From positions 29,764,893 to 29,828,892 of the forward strand of contig JAQMRL010000006.1 of the NCBI GenBank assembly GCA_035578175.1: a stretch of DNA of 64,000 nucleotides, given 5' to 3'. This DNA comes from Catonia carolina (lineage: Eukaryota > Arthropoda > Insecta > Hemiptera > Achilidae). The notes beneath the pieces were generated by a model. That model saw only the letters and a program-made list of their open reading frames with translations, had not been told where the DNA came from and did no database searches. This document shows positions 10,908-21,969 of the stretch, one piece after another. Position numbers and translations under genes: made by a program. The number at the start of each line of letters is the position of its first letter. The first letter of the stretch is position 1.

Positions 10908-13900
10908 CAATAATATAAAGGCTAACAGAACTTATCCATATAAGCCTTATTGACATAACCAAAAATTACATATTTACAAAACAATATTTGCTTATAACTA
11001 TTTTATTTACAATATATACATGCTAATACACTTTTTGTCTCCTTTTCTCATAAAAATAAAATAATGTTTCGATAAAATTACTTTCTATAATAATAAATTA
11101 ATAAGAAAAAAAACAAAAAATTCCCACAAAAATAGTTTAGCAAAACTTGATCCAAAATAATATTATTCATTTATAAATTAATAAAAGGAAAAGGAAAAGA
11201 AACAATAGAAAAAAGAAAAAAGAAAGAAGGAAAGGAAGAAAGAAAGAAAAAGATGTGAGTCTGCTCTGTGAATCTATGTCATTTATTGGTTGGTGAGCGC
11301 CTGATAACATTTTGATGAAAACTGTTCGTAATTATCAAAAAAAGGATCGAGTTCCAGTTTAAATTTATTAAAAAAGGATAACGTCCGTATTAAGAACGTA
11401 TGACTGTATTGCACAGTGTTCACTTTATGCAAATAAAACAAATTATAAGTCCTGGATCTAACAAAAGGTACATAATAAAAAATGTTTTTCACAATATCCT
11501 CTAGGTCAACCTTATTATTTAATATTTTATATAAAAATTGCATACACATCACATTTCGTCTGACTTCAAGGGATTTTATGTCAAAAATTCTTCTCATCGT
11601 CTCTGTAGAAAACCCTAAAGGGCATGACATACCATATTTTTTGTAATACAGGAGACGCAATAATCTATTTTGATTTTTTTCAATCGAGTCTATGTAATTC
11701 AGATGATGGGGATTCCATACAATTGCAGCATATTCTAACCTGCTTCTAACTAGAGCTTCAAATAGCCTTATTGGGACCTCAATTCCATCAAACTGCTTCG
11801 TATTTCTAAATATAAACCCGAGTAACCTATAACCATTATTCACAATCATATGGATGTGTTGCTTGAATGTTAATTTACTGTCAATTAACACCCCTAAATC
11901 ACGGATCTCATGGACTAAATCTAATTTTTCATTTTTTACAGAATAATCAAATATATGGAAATTAATTTGGTTGGAAAATATCATATATTTACATTTATTA
12001 ATGTTTAACTCTAAATGATTTATTTCACACCATAAATAAACATTATCCAAGTCTTTTTGAAGAAGTTTACAATCATCAAAATTATATATATGTTTATACA
12101 GTTTCATATCGTCAGCAAATAAAATACATACACTATTATGAACGCTTAGTCGCAACTCGTTAATTAATAATAAAAATAAAAGAGGCCCGAGTTTACTGCC
12201 CTGAGGTACACCCATGCTATTTGAAAAATTACGAGAGCAATTATTTCTAAATCTTACATACAACGATCTATTTTTCAAGTAACTATTAAAAAACAATATT
12301 AAATTTTTTGTAAAGCCAATTTTTTCCATTTTCATTAACAATATGTCATGGTTTACTCTATCAAAGGCTTTTTTAAAATCTAAGTATATTACATCTGTAC
12401 GCAATCTATTATCCAGCATATACGAGACATCCTGCGTGAATTTTAACAGATTTGTAACTGTGGAGCGTCCAGGCATGAAACCATGCTGTACGGGAGATAT
12501 TAACCCCTTCACCTGTTTGAAAATATTTGCGTGGATAATATGCTCAAAAACCTTTGCCAAAGAATTAATAATCGCAATGGGCTGATAATTTGAAACTTCA
12601 TTTCTATCTCCTGACTTAAATATTGGTGTTATTCGTGCAACTTTCCATTTAGAAGGAAAGGTATTAGTTCTAAGCGATAAATTACAGAGAAACTGGATTG
12701 GCTTTATCAGTATGTCTGCACAACCTTTAATAATATACGGAGGAATATTGTCTGGTCCACTAGATTTCGTTGGTTTAAGTTTGCGTACCGCTTCAGTCAC
12801 ATCATTTTCATTAATACTCTCTAAATTTATAAGATCTAACCCGACTTTTACATTAAGATTTTCTGGGGTGGCATTATTTACTACATTTTGGCCTTCATAT
12901 ACAGAACAAAAATAATCAGCAAAACCCTGGGCAACTTCCTCTTCCTTGAGTTCCTGATTTCCAGTTATAAAAACTGATTGTTCGCTTCTGTTTGCCCTTT
13001 TATTATTTACAAAGTTCCAAAAATGTTTGATGTTACTATGAACATCGTCCTGCAAAATTTCTATGTAATTCTTATAGGCTTGACTTATTTCCCATTTGAG
13101 ACTCTATCTGCTAGTTCCAGGGCTACAAAAAATAGTTCTGTTTCTTATCACATGGGTCAGCCAATTATATGACTGAATCATTTAAGAACAGAAGACGTAG
13201 AGGTGGGAAAGACACTAGTCAGGGTTATCTCCTCTGAGAGAAATGAATTTCATTATACACCCTCACCCTGTGGTGAAAGAAGTGAAGGTGTCATTTGCAG
13301 GGTGGAAAGTAGATGCTTTTCAGAGGGCCCGGCATGCTGATAAGCATACTTTACCACTCAGTGAGGAAGACAAATGTAAACCATCTCACTCCTCGGTTTA
13401 CTAAATAAAGCCTCTAAAGGTTCAAAACAGCCTTTAAGCTGATGACCTAAACAACAACATTCTGTTAAATCAAGAAGCATAAATATACTTTTTAAATGAT
13501 AAAATACCGTACTTTTGCATAGTTTTATCACTTAAGAATACTGATCATATGACGTAAAATACTTGTAACAGAAAAACTGTTTTAGTTTTAACTCATTAAT
13601 TATCCATAGAATTGTTATTTAGTAAATAATAACCTTGAGTGACAATAATTTTAAAACGATCGTCAGGCCAAACCTCAGTAAGTACACGAACAAACTGATT
13701 AAAATAAAACACTTTGATTTTACAAACTAAAATACACTTACGTCCAACTACTTCGGATTCATAACAAGCCACTTCTACTGAAATAGGTGTAAACATACAA
13801 CCTGATTTACCTCCAGGTACACCCATTGGAACACTGAAAAATAAAGTAATTATTACAGTAATTAAATAAATTGTTACAAATAATTTCATAAAACCATCTT

Positions 13901-16900
13901 TTACCCAAAAACCATTTTTAATTATTATTATATTTTAAGTCATGTAGAAAATGAATACTGTTATCATCACAATTAGAAATACTGTTGATACAGTAATCTC
14001 TTGCTACTCAATGGGGGTTACATTCCACAAATTTACCATGAATAATAAAAATTATCATTGTTTATTTTAGTACCCTATGATTAACTTGCAGAAAGTGCAT
14101 CTGTTAATGACAATACTTTTACCACCTAGATCAACAAGATGATCATTTTAACACTGTGCCTATTAAAAAAAAAAAAAAAAACTGGTGTGAAACATTCACA
14201 TAACTTTCTCTTGCCAATGCAAATAATTACCAATATAAATTAACACTAGTAATAAAACATTAGAAATGACCAAAAAAACTAACCTCAATAAATATAACCT
14301 AATTTTAAAGAGATGCAAAATGAAAATCAACCTGTTTGGCTTAAAAATATGAAAAAATCACTCTTTCACACTAAACTAGGCTCTGTAGAGAAAAATGCTC
14401 TAACTAAAAGTTGTAGATCTCATAATTTTCTATAAATTTGATTATATATATTTTTGGTGTAAAATGCATACAAAAGCTGAAATCTTTAAAAATCCATTTT
14501 TACACATGAAACATGATACACATTCATGAAAAAAAAAACAACAGAAAATCACTAATTACCGCTAAACATTATACAAAGAATTCTTTTTAAATAAAAGTTG
14601 TAGATTTTTAAATTCTCTATATTATATTATACACATTTTTTGCGCTAAAATGCATATTAAAGTCCCAATCTTAAAAAAAAACAATTTTTTTACAAGAAAA
14701 CAGCCTTTCCAAGAATTTCAGCGGGTATGTCACCTACCCTATTATGTAGAGCATAAAAAATTTAGTACATGAGGCGATTTTAAAGAAATTGAAGGAGCCG
14801 TTTTTGAGAAAATTGCAAAAAAGAGAAAAACGACACAAACTACTACTTCCGGTTGACCGATATTATGAAAAAGTTTGTGCCAAGTCCGGTAGTAGTATAT
14901 AACTTAAGTTTCTAGTTCGAACAGTGTTCATTTCTCGAGATATTTTGTTCACACACAGACCAATCGCTAAAAAACATATTTTTGGGATTCATGGGGTCTG
15001 AAAACGTGTAGATCTGAAAAACATGTGAAAACTCAATTTCGAAAAATCGATATGAAAACAATACCTTCCTACATATCCAATCCTTCCTATATATTCATAC
15101 AGGCAAGAGAAAGTAAAAATATATTTTATGACATCACTTGCATTACAATCACTCAATTACGCAAAATTAATTATAGTAAATATTAAGTATTGCAAAACTA
15201 ATTGAATTTTTGTATACGAATATTATGGTGTCAGACCAGTTTACCATTGAAGTATTGCTCCGTCACGACGAATGACATTGGGTCTACCAGGCAGCATTGA
15301 ACGTGTTAACATCTCTCAAATTTTGAAAATGAGCTCTACTCCTGTTTTATTAACTGTAATATTTCCAATTTGTTTAGTTCTGAGCAGCATAAGCTACTTT
15401 CGAATAAAAACTAAAGCTTATAAAATCCACCATTAATATTATGACTGAAATACTTTTTAAAGGAGTTCCATTATCTTCTAATTTTTAGTAGGACACTACT
15501 GATAAAATTATAGTATTTGAAAAACTCGGGTTAAAATAAAATTTACGTACTTCAAATAAGCTTTGATTCCCATATGGGCTCCTTGAAGAGTAGTATCAAG
15601 TGTCATGTGTACTGGATTAGGACATTCACGAGCATAATATTCATGAATTACAGATGAATGACTGGTTACTTCATTTCCAGTAGCCCACCAACCCACAATC
15701 ACTTCTTGTTTGTTCACCTTCATGTTCATTTCAAACAAATCTGCTGCATAATTAAGTTCAGCTTCAACCTGTTAAAATAACAATAAATATGTTTAGAAAA
15801 AGTTGAAATACGTGGTGTGTTATTAAAGTTGAGTAACATGAAATCCGGCCACTGCAGTGGACATTTGGTGCATACGAACTGTGTACCTACATCTGTTAGG
15901 AAGCCGTAGGATGTTATAACGGAAACATTCAACTAAGTTTCAAAATATTGATATTATAAGACCTCGACTTATCCGAGGGATGCGTTCCGCAAAATTCGCG
16001 TAACTTGGATTTTTTGGTTTAACCATAAACCATTTGCTAATTGTCCGTAGTGTTGATTCAATAAACCAGTCGTTCCTTTTATGTTCTTACCATCAGCATT
16101 AGCAGATATTGCAAAATGGTCAGACGTAAAACAAAAAAAAATACGTTCTTCATTTTTTCACCCCTTTCATAAATTTTAACATCTAACTTTTCCTTTAAGT
16201 AATCGCTCTCCGTTTTTATAACCTTTATTTGAACTCATGCTAAACGCATAGTAACAACGAAAACAAAAAAAATAAAAGACCTGCAAATTGTAGCATAATT
16301 AAAATCACGATTCAATCTACGCAACCTTACACGATCGATATTTTTAACGCACTAAACAGTACTAATGTTTAGAACAAAAGCAAATCAAGATAAAATAAAA
16401 TTCTAGAGTAAAAATGGGGAAAGCAATTACGATACCGGTTTCGAGAGGAATTATTAGCAAAACAGTGGTCATAAATGTAAACATCTGAATGATAAGAATA
16501 ACTACTGTACACAACATAGGGCTAATATATTATGTTCAACAAAATCGCGCTAATGTGAATTCGCAAAAGTCGAGGTCTTACTGTATTTAAAATGCCTCCA
16601 TAGATTGAAATTCTCCCTGAATGCAAATTACCCTGCTGTGATTCATTTTCTAAGTGCTAAAACTGTGAAAGCGCCTGAAATTTATAGTGAGATCAGTGAT
16701 AATTATGCAGAAAACATTATGACCGATGAAATGGGTTAGAACTTTTAAAGATGGCCGCACGAATGTTCACGATAAGGAACATAGTGGACACCATCAGTCA
16801 TTACTGAAGATTTGGTGCAGAAAGTTGACGAAAAAGAGAACTGATGCTTTACGAATTCATCGATAGCTGACGAGTTTATTTAAGTGTCGAGAAGTGTTCT

Positions 16901-19737
16901 GTATGAAATTATGACCAAACATTTAATTATCAAAAGTCGTGTTCACACTGGTTGTCAAATCAGGCAGCAGACTTCAATGATGTTGGAATTCAAAAGCTGG
17001 TTGTAAGATACAGTACGTGCCTTAATACTAATGGAAATTGTCGAGAAAAGTATAGGCTTTCTTGACAAAATAAAACTGTTAAGAAAAATATACTTGTTTT
17101 CTTTTTTTATTTCAAAACATTACTTTAGAATTATTTAATATAGAATCACACATGTATATCATTGATATTTTAAGTAGCAAGTAAATTAATCTAACCTGAA
17201 TTTTTCAGGAGGTCTCATTACTTTTGAAAACAAATTACATCAATTTAATCATGTAAAAGTAGAATCCTGGTTATACAACATAATTGGGTCATTTCTGATA
17301 ACCTGGATCTAACAACTATGGATGTAAGAGGGAAAGAAAGGTTAATTTAAAAAGAAAATCGCTTTTTTTAAACTAACAAAAACTATCTATTTAATTAAGC
17401 ATTTCATACATTTTAACTGATATACATTTATTTTTTTATCCCTAATGTGAGCACATTGCAAACTGTTCAATTCAGAACAATAAGCAACCCCATAACCCAA
17501 TGAGATGAGAATGCTGTGTATGACATGTAGTCATGTACAGACCCCGGCTGACCACTCCTGAGAATATGGTCAATTCAACTCCAACCATCAAAGTACATTG
17601 GTAACCACTGCCTAGTATTCAAATCCATATAAAAATAACTACCTTTACAAGGACTTGAACCAGGAACCTTCGTCTCTGAAAATAGGTGTTAAACAGCTGA
17701 CTCACAGCGACAAATTTACCTCTAGACCAACCCGGTGGGTACAATATTACACTCAACAAAAATTAAAACAAAAGTTTTTTTTTATATTTGATCAGTTTCA
17801 CTGATTTCTGTTTAATGCTTAACTCAATGCTGTTCTAGGTTTCCCCTTTTTTGTCTAACTTGATGAAACTCCACCCTTCAATTGACAGCAACAGTGCCCA
17901 ATAATCATTTTTACTGATCTTTTCTTAAATTTGTTTTCTTCTTTTTGCCCTAAAGTTTATCATCAAAAGCTAAAACATGTTTATGTTTACATCCCATTCG
18001 GATTGAAAGAAACAAAACACACACTATTCAAGGTCTAGGAAATGTCCAGTAATTTACAAAAGAAGCAGCTAATAAAAAGCAAAAAGTACAGCAATATAAT
18101 TATCCATATAGCCAACAATGTATATTTTATTTTTATTTTGTTTATGTAAATTACATACATCAAAAATTTATTGATTTTTGATCAATAAACAAGCCTGCTA
18201 ACAAAATCAGCTACAGTTCAGCCGTTCTTAGTTTGCTCCTACTGTCAAAAAACAAAAGCCACCTCCTACAGGGTGCACGCTAGAGTCTGCGACTTTACGG
18301 ATGTCGTATTCACTATTAAGTTAACTATTTTTTAAATTATAAGTACTTAAGGTACTAAAAATATCAGTCATGATATGATGTAAGCTTAACAATTTCATTT
18401 ATGAAAATACTTTTGAAAGTATTCTGTTGATACTTTTTAATCAGCGTGTACCATTTTGATATAATGCGCATGCTCAGTGACGTCATTATTTGTTTACATT
18501 AGGAGCAAACTAAAAGAGAGACTGGACTATAAGTACAACCAACTAATCAAGACTAATAAGGTAGGTAACGTTCGAACCAAAAACCAGAAGAGTGTACAAC
18601 AGGGTGTTTACCGAAGAAGACCAGAAACAGATATCGGAACATTTTAAGAAAATGTGGGACAAATGAAAGGAGCTTAGAAACGAAAGGGAGCTTAGGAGAG
18701 CGCGCTTTCCTCACGCTTAAGGCTTGAGATCTAAACATGAGTGATCCTATGAGGTCTCAAAAGTAAAAAAAAAATTACTAAAAATTATAAGAAGTACATA
18801 CCATCTCTTCATATTCTTTATGGGGTACACAGAAACAATTTGTAACTTCAACTACTCCTTTATCTGCCGTACCTGAAATATTGAACAAATAAAATTCATT
18901 AAAAGGAAATTATACAAAAATCAGGGCCCATTAAAAACAATATTCTTATCAAACTAATAAACAAAACTTCTTATTATAAAAGATGGTGATCTTAATTTTA
19001 CATTTTACAAATTTAACAAATAGATGTGGAACATCAGTCACACAGGAAGAATTTACCAACTACCGCTGTATAAATAAGTTTATGAAAAGTTAAGTTTTGC
19101 ACAAAAAAAGACAATATATATAGACATCAAATCTAAATTTAATACAGACCAATTGAATGAGAGGTTACAAGAGATTAGTCTGATTATCTTTAACGAATGC
19201 TAACAAATCAACATCTTGTGCTCACAATAAACACAGATGTGAAACATAAACATACTAAACAAAAAAAATAATCAATTTGCAAGTAATCGATCACTACCTG
19301 AACAGTAACTACACAATTCTCAAAATCTCTTTTAATTACAAGGATAATATCCACTTAAAACACTAACAATATGTGTCACAGTACTTCTGAAGCATCGGGA
19401 GTACCTAGTACATGACGTTCAGCAAAGAATCAAATTGTTCAAGCAACTCAAGAAAAAAAATACCGGTGTCGTAATAAATTTACGGCAATTTGGTGAAACA
19501 TCAATCGTGCAGTTTATATCCTTAAGTTTATAATTTAAAATCTGACCTAACAGTCCATACAGCGGAAAAATAACGTGTCCAAGTTAACCTCAAAATTGTC
19601 ACTCTTGACTTTATTTAAATAAACTTACCCAATAAAGTGCCCATAACACGATCAGCGTCAGCATTTCTTCTTTCGTATGCGTCTACTATTTGAAATAACA
19701 CAACAGGATGTACTTTAACCACTAAATTAAGAGCCAT
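8578..19737 (-). CDS. eIF3f: Eukaryotic translation initiation factor 3 subunit f (eIF3f), six coding exons
   Basis: This is a subunit of the cytoplasmic eIF3 complex, which holds the 40S ribosome during initiation. Coding exons in transcript order are 19,737-19,629; 18,872-18,802; 15,768-15,551; 13,833-13,742; 10,290-10,037; and 8,664-8,578. All junctions keep phase and use GT-AG, giving 276 residues and a TAA stop, close to the usual insect length of about 280. The N-terminus reads [20 protein letters not shown], the start of an MPN domain. [20 protein letters not shown] follows in the middle, and the protein ends in DLLMVV and ALNEKL-like helices (LQLNEKL). The H-x-H...D zinc ligands of active JAMM proteases are absent, as is known for this MPN-minus subunit. 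The intron between exons 4 and 5 holds a split SINE and a retroelement. The start ATG has G at -3 and G at +4. Confidence 0.93.
8886..9296 (+). repeat. Family A SINE-like repeat, copy 1
   Basis: The unit is about 400 bp. It runs from TGCCCATAACAGACAG through CTCCTCTGAAAGTAATGAA and GTTCAAACCAGCCTTTCGGC to CCTAAACAACA plus an AAT-repeat tail. Seven copies occur in the window. Copy 3 has a 10-bp target duplication, so the family is a retroposed element. I cannot see a clear tRNA head. A frame is open across the 3' half but looks incidental. Confidence 0.8.
9434..9815 (+). repeat. Family A SINE-like repeat, copy 2
   Basis: It starts GCCCATAACAGGCAGGTGGA and ends near GATGACATAAACACC, in the same orientation as copy 1 and only about 140 bases downstream of it. 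Confidence 0.8.
10884..13098 (-). mobile_element. 5'-truncated Jockey/CR1-type non-LTR retrotransposon
   Basis: On the minus strand this runs from a blunt 5' break inside the RT region (13,098) through the ORF, a pyrimidine-rich 3' UTR (11,190-11,255) and a terminal TAAA-repeat tail (10,884-10,913). It is inserted inside a family A SINE. No target duplication of its own is evident at the junctions. The endonuclease domain and ORF1 are missing, so it cannot move by itself. Confidence 0.85.
11283..13098 (-). pseudogene. Reverse transcriptase of a Jockey/CR1-type retrotransposon, N-terminally truncated
   Basis: About 600 codons are open without a stop. The first ATG is at 13,055, but the frame runs on upstream to the truncation point, so that ATG is internal to the original protein. 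Counting from it, visible RT motifs are [12 protein letters not shown] (about 99-110), [10 protein letters not shown] (191-200), [14 protein letters not shown] (224-237), [13 protein letters not shown] (282-294) and the catalytic FADD (313-316). The GVPQGS form places it with Jockey/CR1 relatives, unlike the GVRQGD elements elsewhere in the window. A C-terminal RT-associated helical region follows. The intact frame suggests a recent insertion. Confidence 0.85.
14165..15115 (+). repeat. Family C repeat, copy 4
   Basis: A poly-A run precedes CTGGTGTGAAACATTCACAT, and the copy ends at AGGCAAGAGAAAGTA. It is more diverged than copy 3 but has both family ends. It lies in the eIF3f intron between exons 3 and 4. 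Confidence 0.8.
15823..17115 (+). pseudogene. Mariner relic lacking the catalytic core, interrupted by a MITE
   Basis: Readable pieces match mariner transposase. The N-terminal helix-turn-helix region is at about 16,585-16,800 (for example [18 protein letters not shown], then [10 protein letters not shown]). The extreme C-terminal region is at about 16,945-17,055 (WLSNQAADF, then [14 protein letters not shown]). The segment that should hold the three catalytic aspartates is absent. Many stops and frameshifts are present. A second copy at 38.68-39.45 kb has the same missing segment. The 5' UTR part (15,835-15,953) is separated from the rest by the pogo-like element. Confidence 0.7.
15954..16583. 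mobile_element. Pogo/Tigger-like MITE, about 630 bp
   Basis: The ends are inverted copies. The left reads TAAGACCTCGACTTATCCGA and the reverse complement of the right reads CAGTAAGACCTCGACTT. A CAGT...CTCGA-type end next to TA is typical of pogo-group elements. TA flanks both sides (15,952-15,953 and 16,584-16,585). The left CAG has decayed to TTA. There is no transposase frame inside. Confidence 0.65.
17430..17740 (-). repeat. Family B tRNA-derived SINE, copy 1
   Basis: On the minus strand it starts with ACCCACCGGGTTGGTCTAGA, which contains an A box. A B box (GTTCAAGTCC) follows about 80 bases later, then a tRNA-unrelated body with GATTTGAATACTAGGCAG and CTCATCTCATTGGGTTATGG. Two more copies are at 47.4 and 51.8 kb. 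Confidence 0.75.
18231..18510. mobile_element. Short MITE, 280 bp, TA-flanked
   Basis: The left end GTTTGCTCCTACTGTC and the reverse complement of the right end GTTTGCTCCTAATGTA form terminal inverted repeats of about 14-16 bases. TA occurs on both outer sides (18,229-18,230 and 18,511-18,512), suggesting a Tc1/mariner-type MITE. It is non-coding and lies in the second eIF3f intron. Confidence 0.6.
18555..18720 (+). pseudogene. C-terminal scrap of a non-LTR reverse transcriptase
   Basis: The frame reads FKKMWDK, a stop, then [17 protein letters not shown], preceded by [10 protein letters not shown]. This fits the same acidic/basic, tryptophan-containing tail as at 1-297, 43.4 kb and 55.6 kb. 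It has one in-frame stop, is about 50 codons long, and has no catalytic domain. Confidence 0.4.
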
Positions 19738-21955
19738 ATCGCTAACTTTTAATGACAACAAGCACGAACTACGGCTAAGGCGATGCCTTCAAGAGGTTAC
19801 CGCGATTCGTTTTTCCTGTATTCCGATTCCAAAGATAAGTCTTGTTCGGATTATATACTTAGACCGATATTACAAAATTTGTTCAAGAAAAATAAAAAAT
19901 TATTAAATTAAAAATGTCTTGAGTAGAAACTTATTATTAAGTTTGAATTATTAAATTTGTGTTTATATTAGTAAAAGCAGTATATTTTTAAAACAACGGT
20001 TAATAATTTAGATAATTCATTACTTTCATTATATTATAATGGTTTAAATTATATTTCGGTTTGGAGAAGAGTTTGTTTCGAACAAATTTTACGTGAATAC
20101 TTTTGATTTTCTTGTTCAATAAATCATTTTTATGGTAATGCAAAACGTGTATTCACGTAATAAGTGACTCAATAATGTCATAAATTAAATAAATAATACT
20201 TTTATTGATAAATTGAATTGGTTTTCAGATATTTTTATAAAAAAATATATCAAAATAAAAAATTTATAAAATTTGGCAACATTGATTTCTGTGTGTTCTC
20301 GCTCATAACAATCATCATGGTTCATGTTCCGTCCGCTATGTCCTCCGTTGTTAGAGTGTATATTATCTGCATTGCAGAGCGTGATACTCAACGCAGGTGG
20401 ATGCTGAATTTAGACAAAACTTAACTTATTTATTCGTTAAGGTTAGTAAAGTTTATAAAATTTCATCATTGTCAAATATTTATTTGTGTATTTATAATGG
20501 CTATTTTGTGAGATACCGGTTATCGAGCTGAATTTGTTGTGATATTATTCAGTTGATTAGTTTTACGCAGTGTCCTAATACGTTTTGTGAATATAAAGTA
20601 AATATAGCTCAACTTTATTTCTTGGGCGTGTTTCCCAACATATTCTCTGCTTTATCAATTATTTAGATTTTATAGGAGGTTATAATTTAACCTAAACGTA
20701 TTTGTAAACAATGAATTATTTAATATTACATGCAATAAGCCAATGTTTTTTCCGTGAAATATCGTATTAGATTTTCAGCTGTAATGTTTTTACTAAAAAA
20801 ATTAGAAATAAAATTGAGGCTTGGATGATTACTTTCTATTTTTTAACCAAAATTTTCACTAGTAAAAATTTGGGTACCAAAATTTGATTTTGAGACCATT
20901 AGGCACTTACGATTAGATTGTTATTTTCTAAATTTTTGCAGAATTGACAAATTTATTTTTAAAAAGATTATAAAGGTTAAATGTTTATTATGTAGCATCC
21001 TACTGTAGATTACCAGTAATTTTGCAGATCAACAAAAATGTTATTAATGCATTTTACAAAGAATTTGGGATGTTTTGTAGACAGTGGAAAAAAATTATAC
21101 AGCTTAAAGTGTTTTTGGGTTCCTTAAAGTTTTCAAATATTATTTATTTTGAAATTTACTTGCGGTATAGAAATTATAGATCTATATATCATGCCTTTTA
21201 TTCATTATTTAATAACAAACATGATAAAGTAAGGTTATGTTTCTCAGTGTGATTTATTTTTGTCTGTTTTGTATGCTAATGCTATTGTTGACAATTTAAA
21301 ATGTCAGAAGAAAATTAATTACTGCAAAATACTGGAACTGACTAAAAATTAAACCTAGGACAATTTTGTTGACCACTGTACCAAATGCTGATAATATATA
21401 TCAGTGTGCCACAATATGAAATTATAAATACAGATAATTTGTTTACATTACACTGGACTGAAAATCATGTCATTACGACCATATTTTTTAGTGCATCAGA
21501 ATTATGTAAATGATAATTAACTTTGTGTAATAGAGGAAACATATGACTTATGAAATCAGGGCATGAGTTTTTATTATTTTTTCAATTAGAAATAAAATAC
21601 ATCACACTTCCACTGCTTTTGGTTTACTTAAAAAAAAACGAATGGTTAATTTCACAATTTTTTTAACCAATTTTTTGTGTATTTTTGCCATACTTGCACT
21701 AGCCAACCGAGTAATATTTTTGTAACACCGTTGATTAAGTTATTCTGTAATGATGCTGAGGAAGCTTAAAATCTTTCAGCAAGATTTAATTTCCAAAATG
21801 TTATTCATACTTTAAAAAAGTATAATTTCATTATTCGGTGTAAATAATTAAGTGTAACGACTTAAGTTTAATTTTGAAAATTAAATGAATGTTCCAAAAT
21901 GATAATTGAGTGTTTCTAAATCTTCATTATGATTTTTATTTGTTTATAATTGCAG
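19738..21955. promoter_or_regulatory. Divergent intergenic region between eIF3f (left) and NFRKB (right)
   Basis: The eIF3f start codon lies at 19,737 reading left and the first NFRKB coding exon starts at 21,956 reading right, so both promoters must be in this 2.2 kb or in upstream non-coding exons within it. The first 110 bases (19,740-19,850) are GC-richer and likely the eIF3f 5' UTR. A second GC-richer block at about 20,300-20,440, followed by an AAG|GTTAGT donor-like site at 20,442, could be the NFRKB 5' UTR exon. No TATA box is convincing. The start sites are inference. Confidence 0.4.
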
Positions 21956-21969
21956 GCTACCGAGGCAAA

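Larger units (their letters stand above)
10851..13458 (+). repeat. Family A SINE-like repeat, copy 3, split by a retroelement
   Basis: The first about 33 bases of the family (GTGCCCAAAACAGGCAGGTG and on) lie at 10,851-10,883. The rest resumes at 13,099 with ACTCTATCTGCTAGTTCCAG and ends at 13,458. The whole is flanked by a perfect 10-bp direct repeat ATTCTGTTAA (10,841-10,850 and 13,459-13,468). The target duplication belongs to the SINE, so the SINE landed first and the 2.2 kb retroelement later inserted into it. Confidence 0.85.

Noticed and set aside
20218..20424. 68-codon frame between the two host genes
   Set aside because: It is AT-rich, has no similarity, and overlaps the likely 5' UTR or promoter; a donor-like site follows it.
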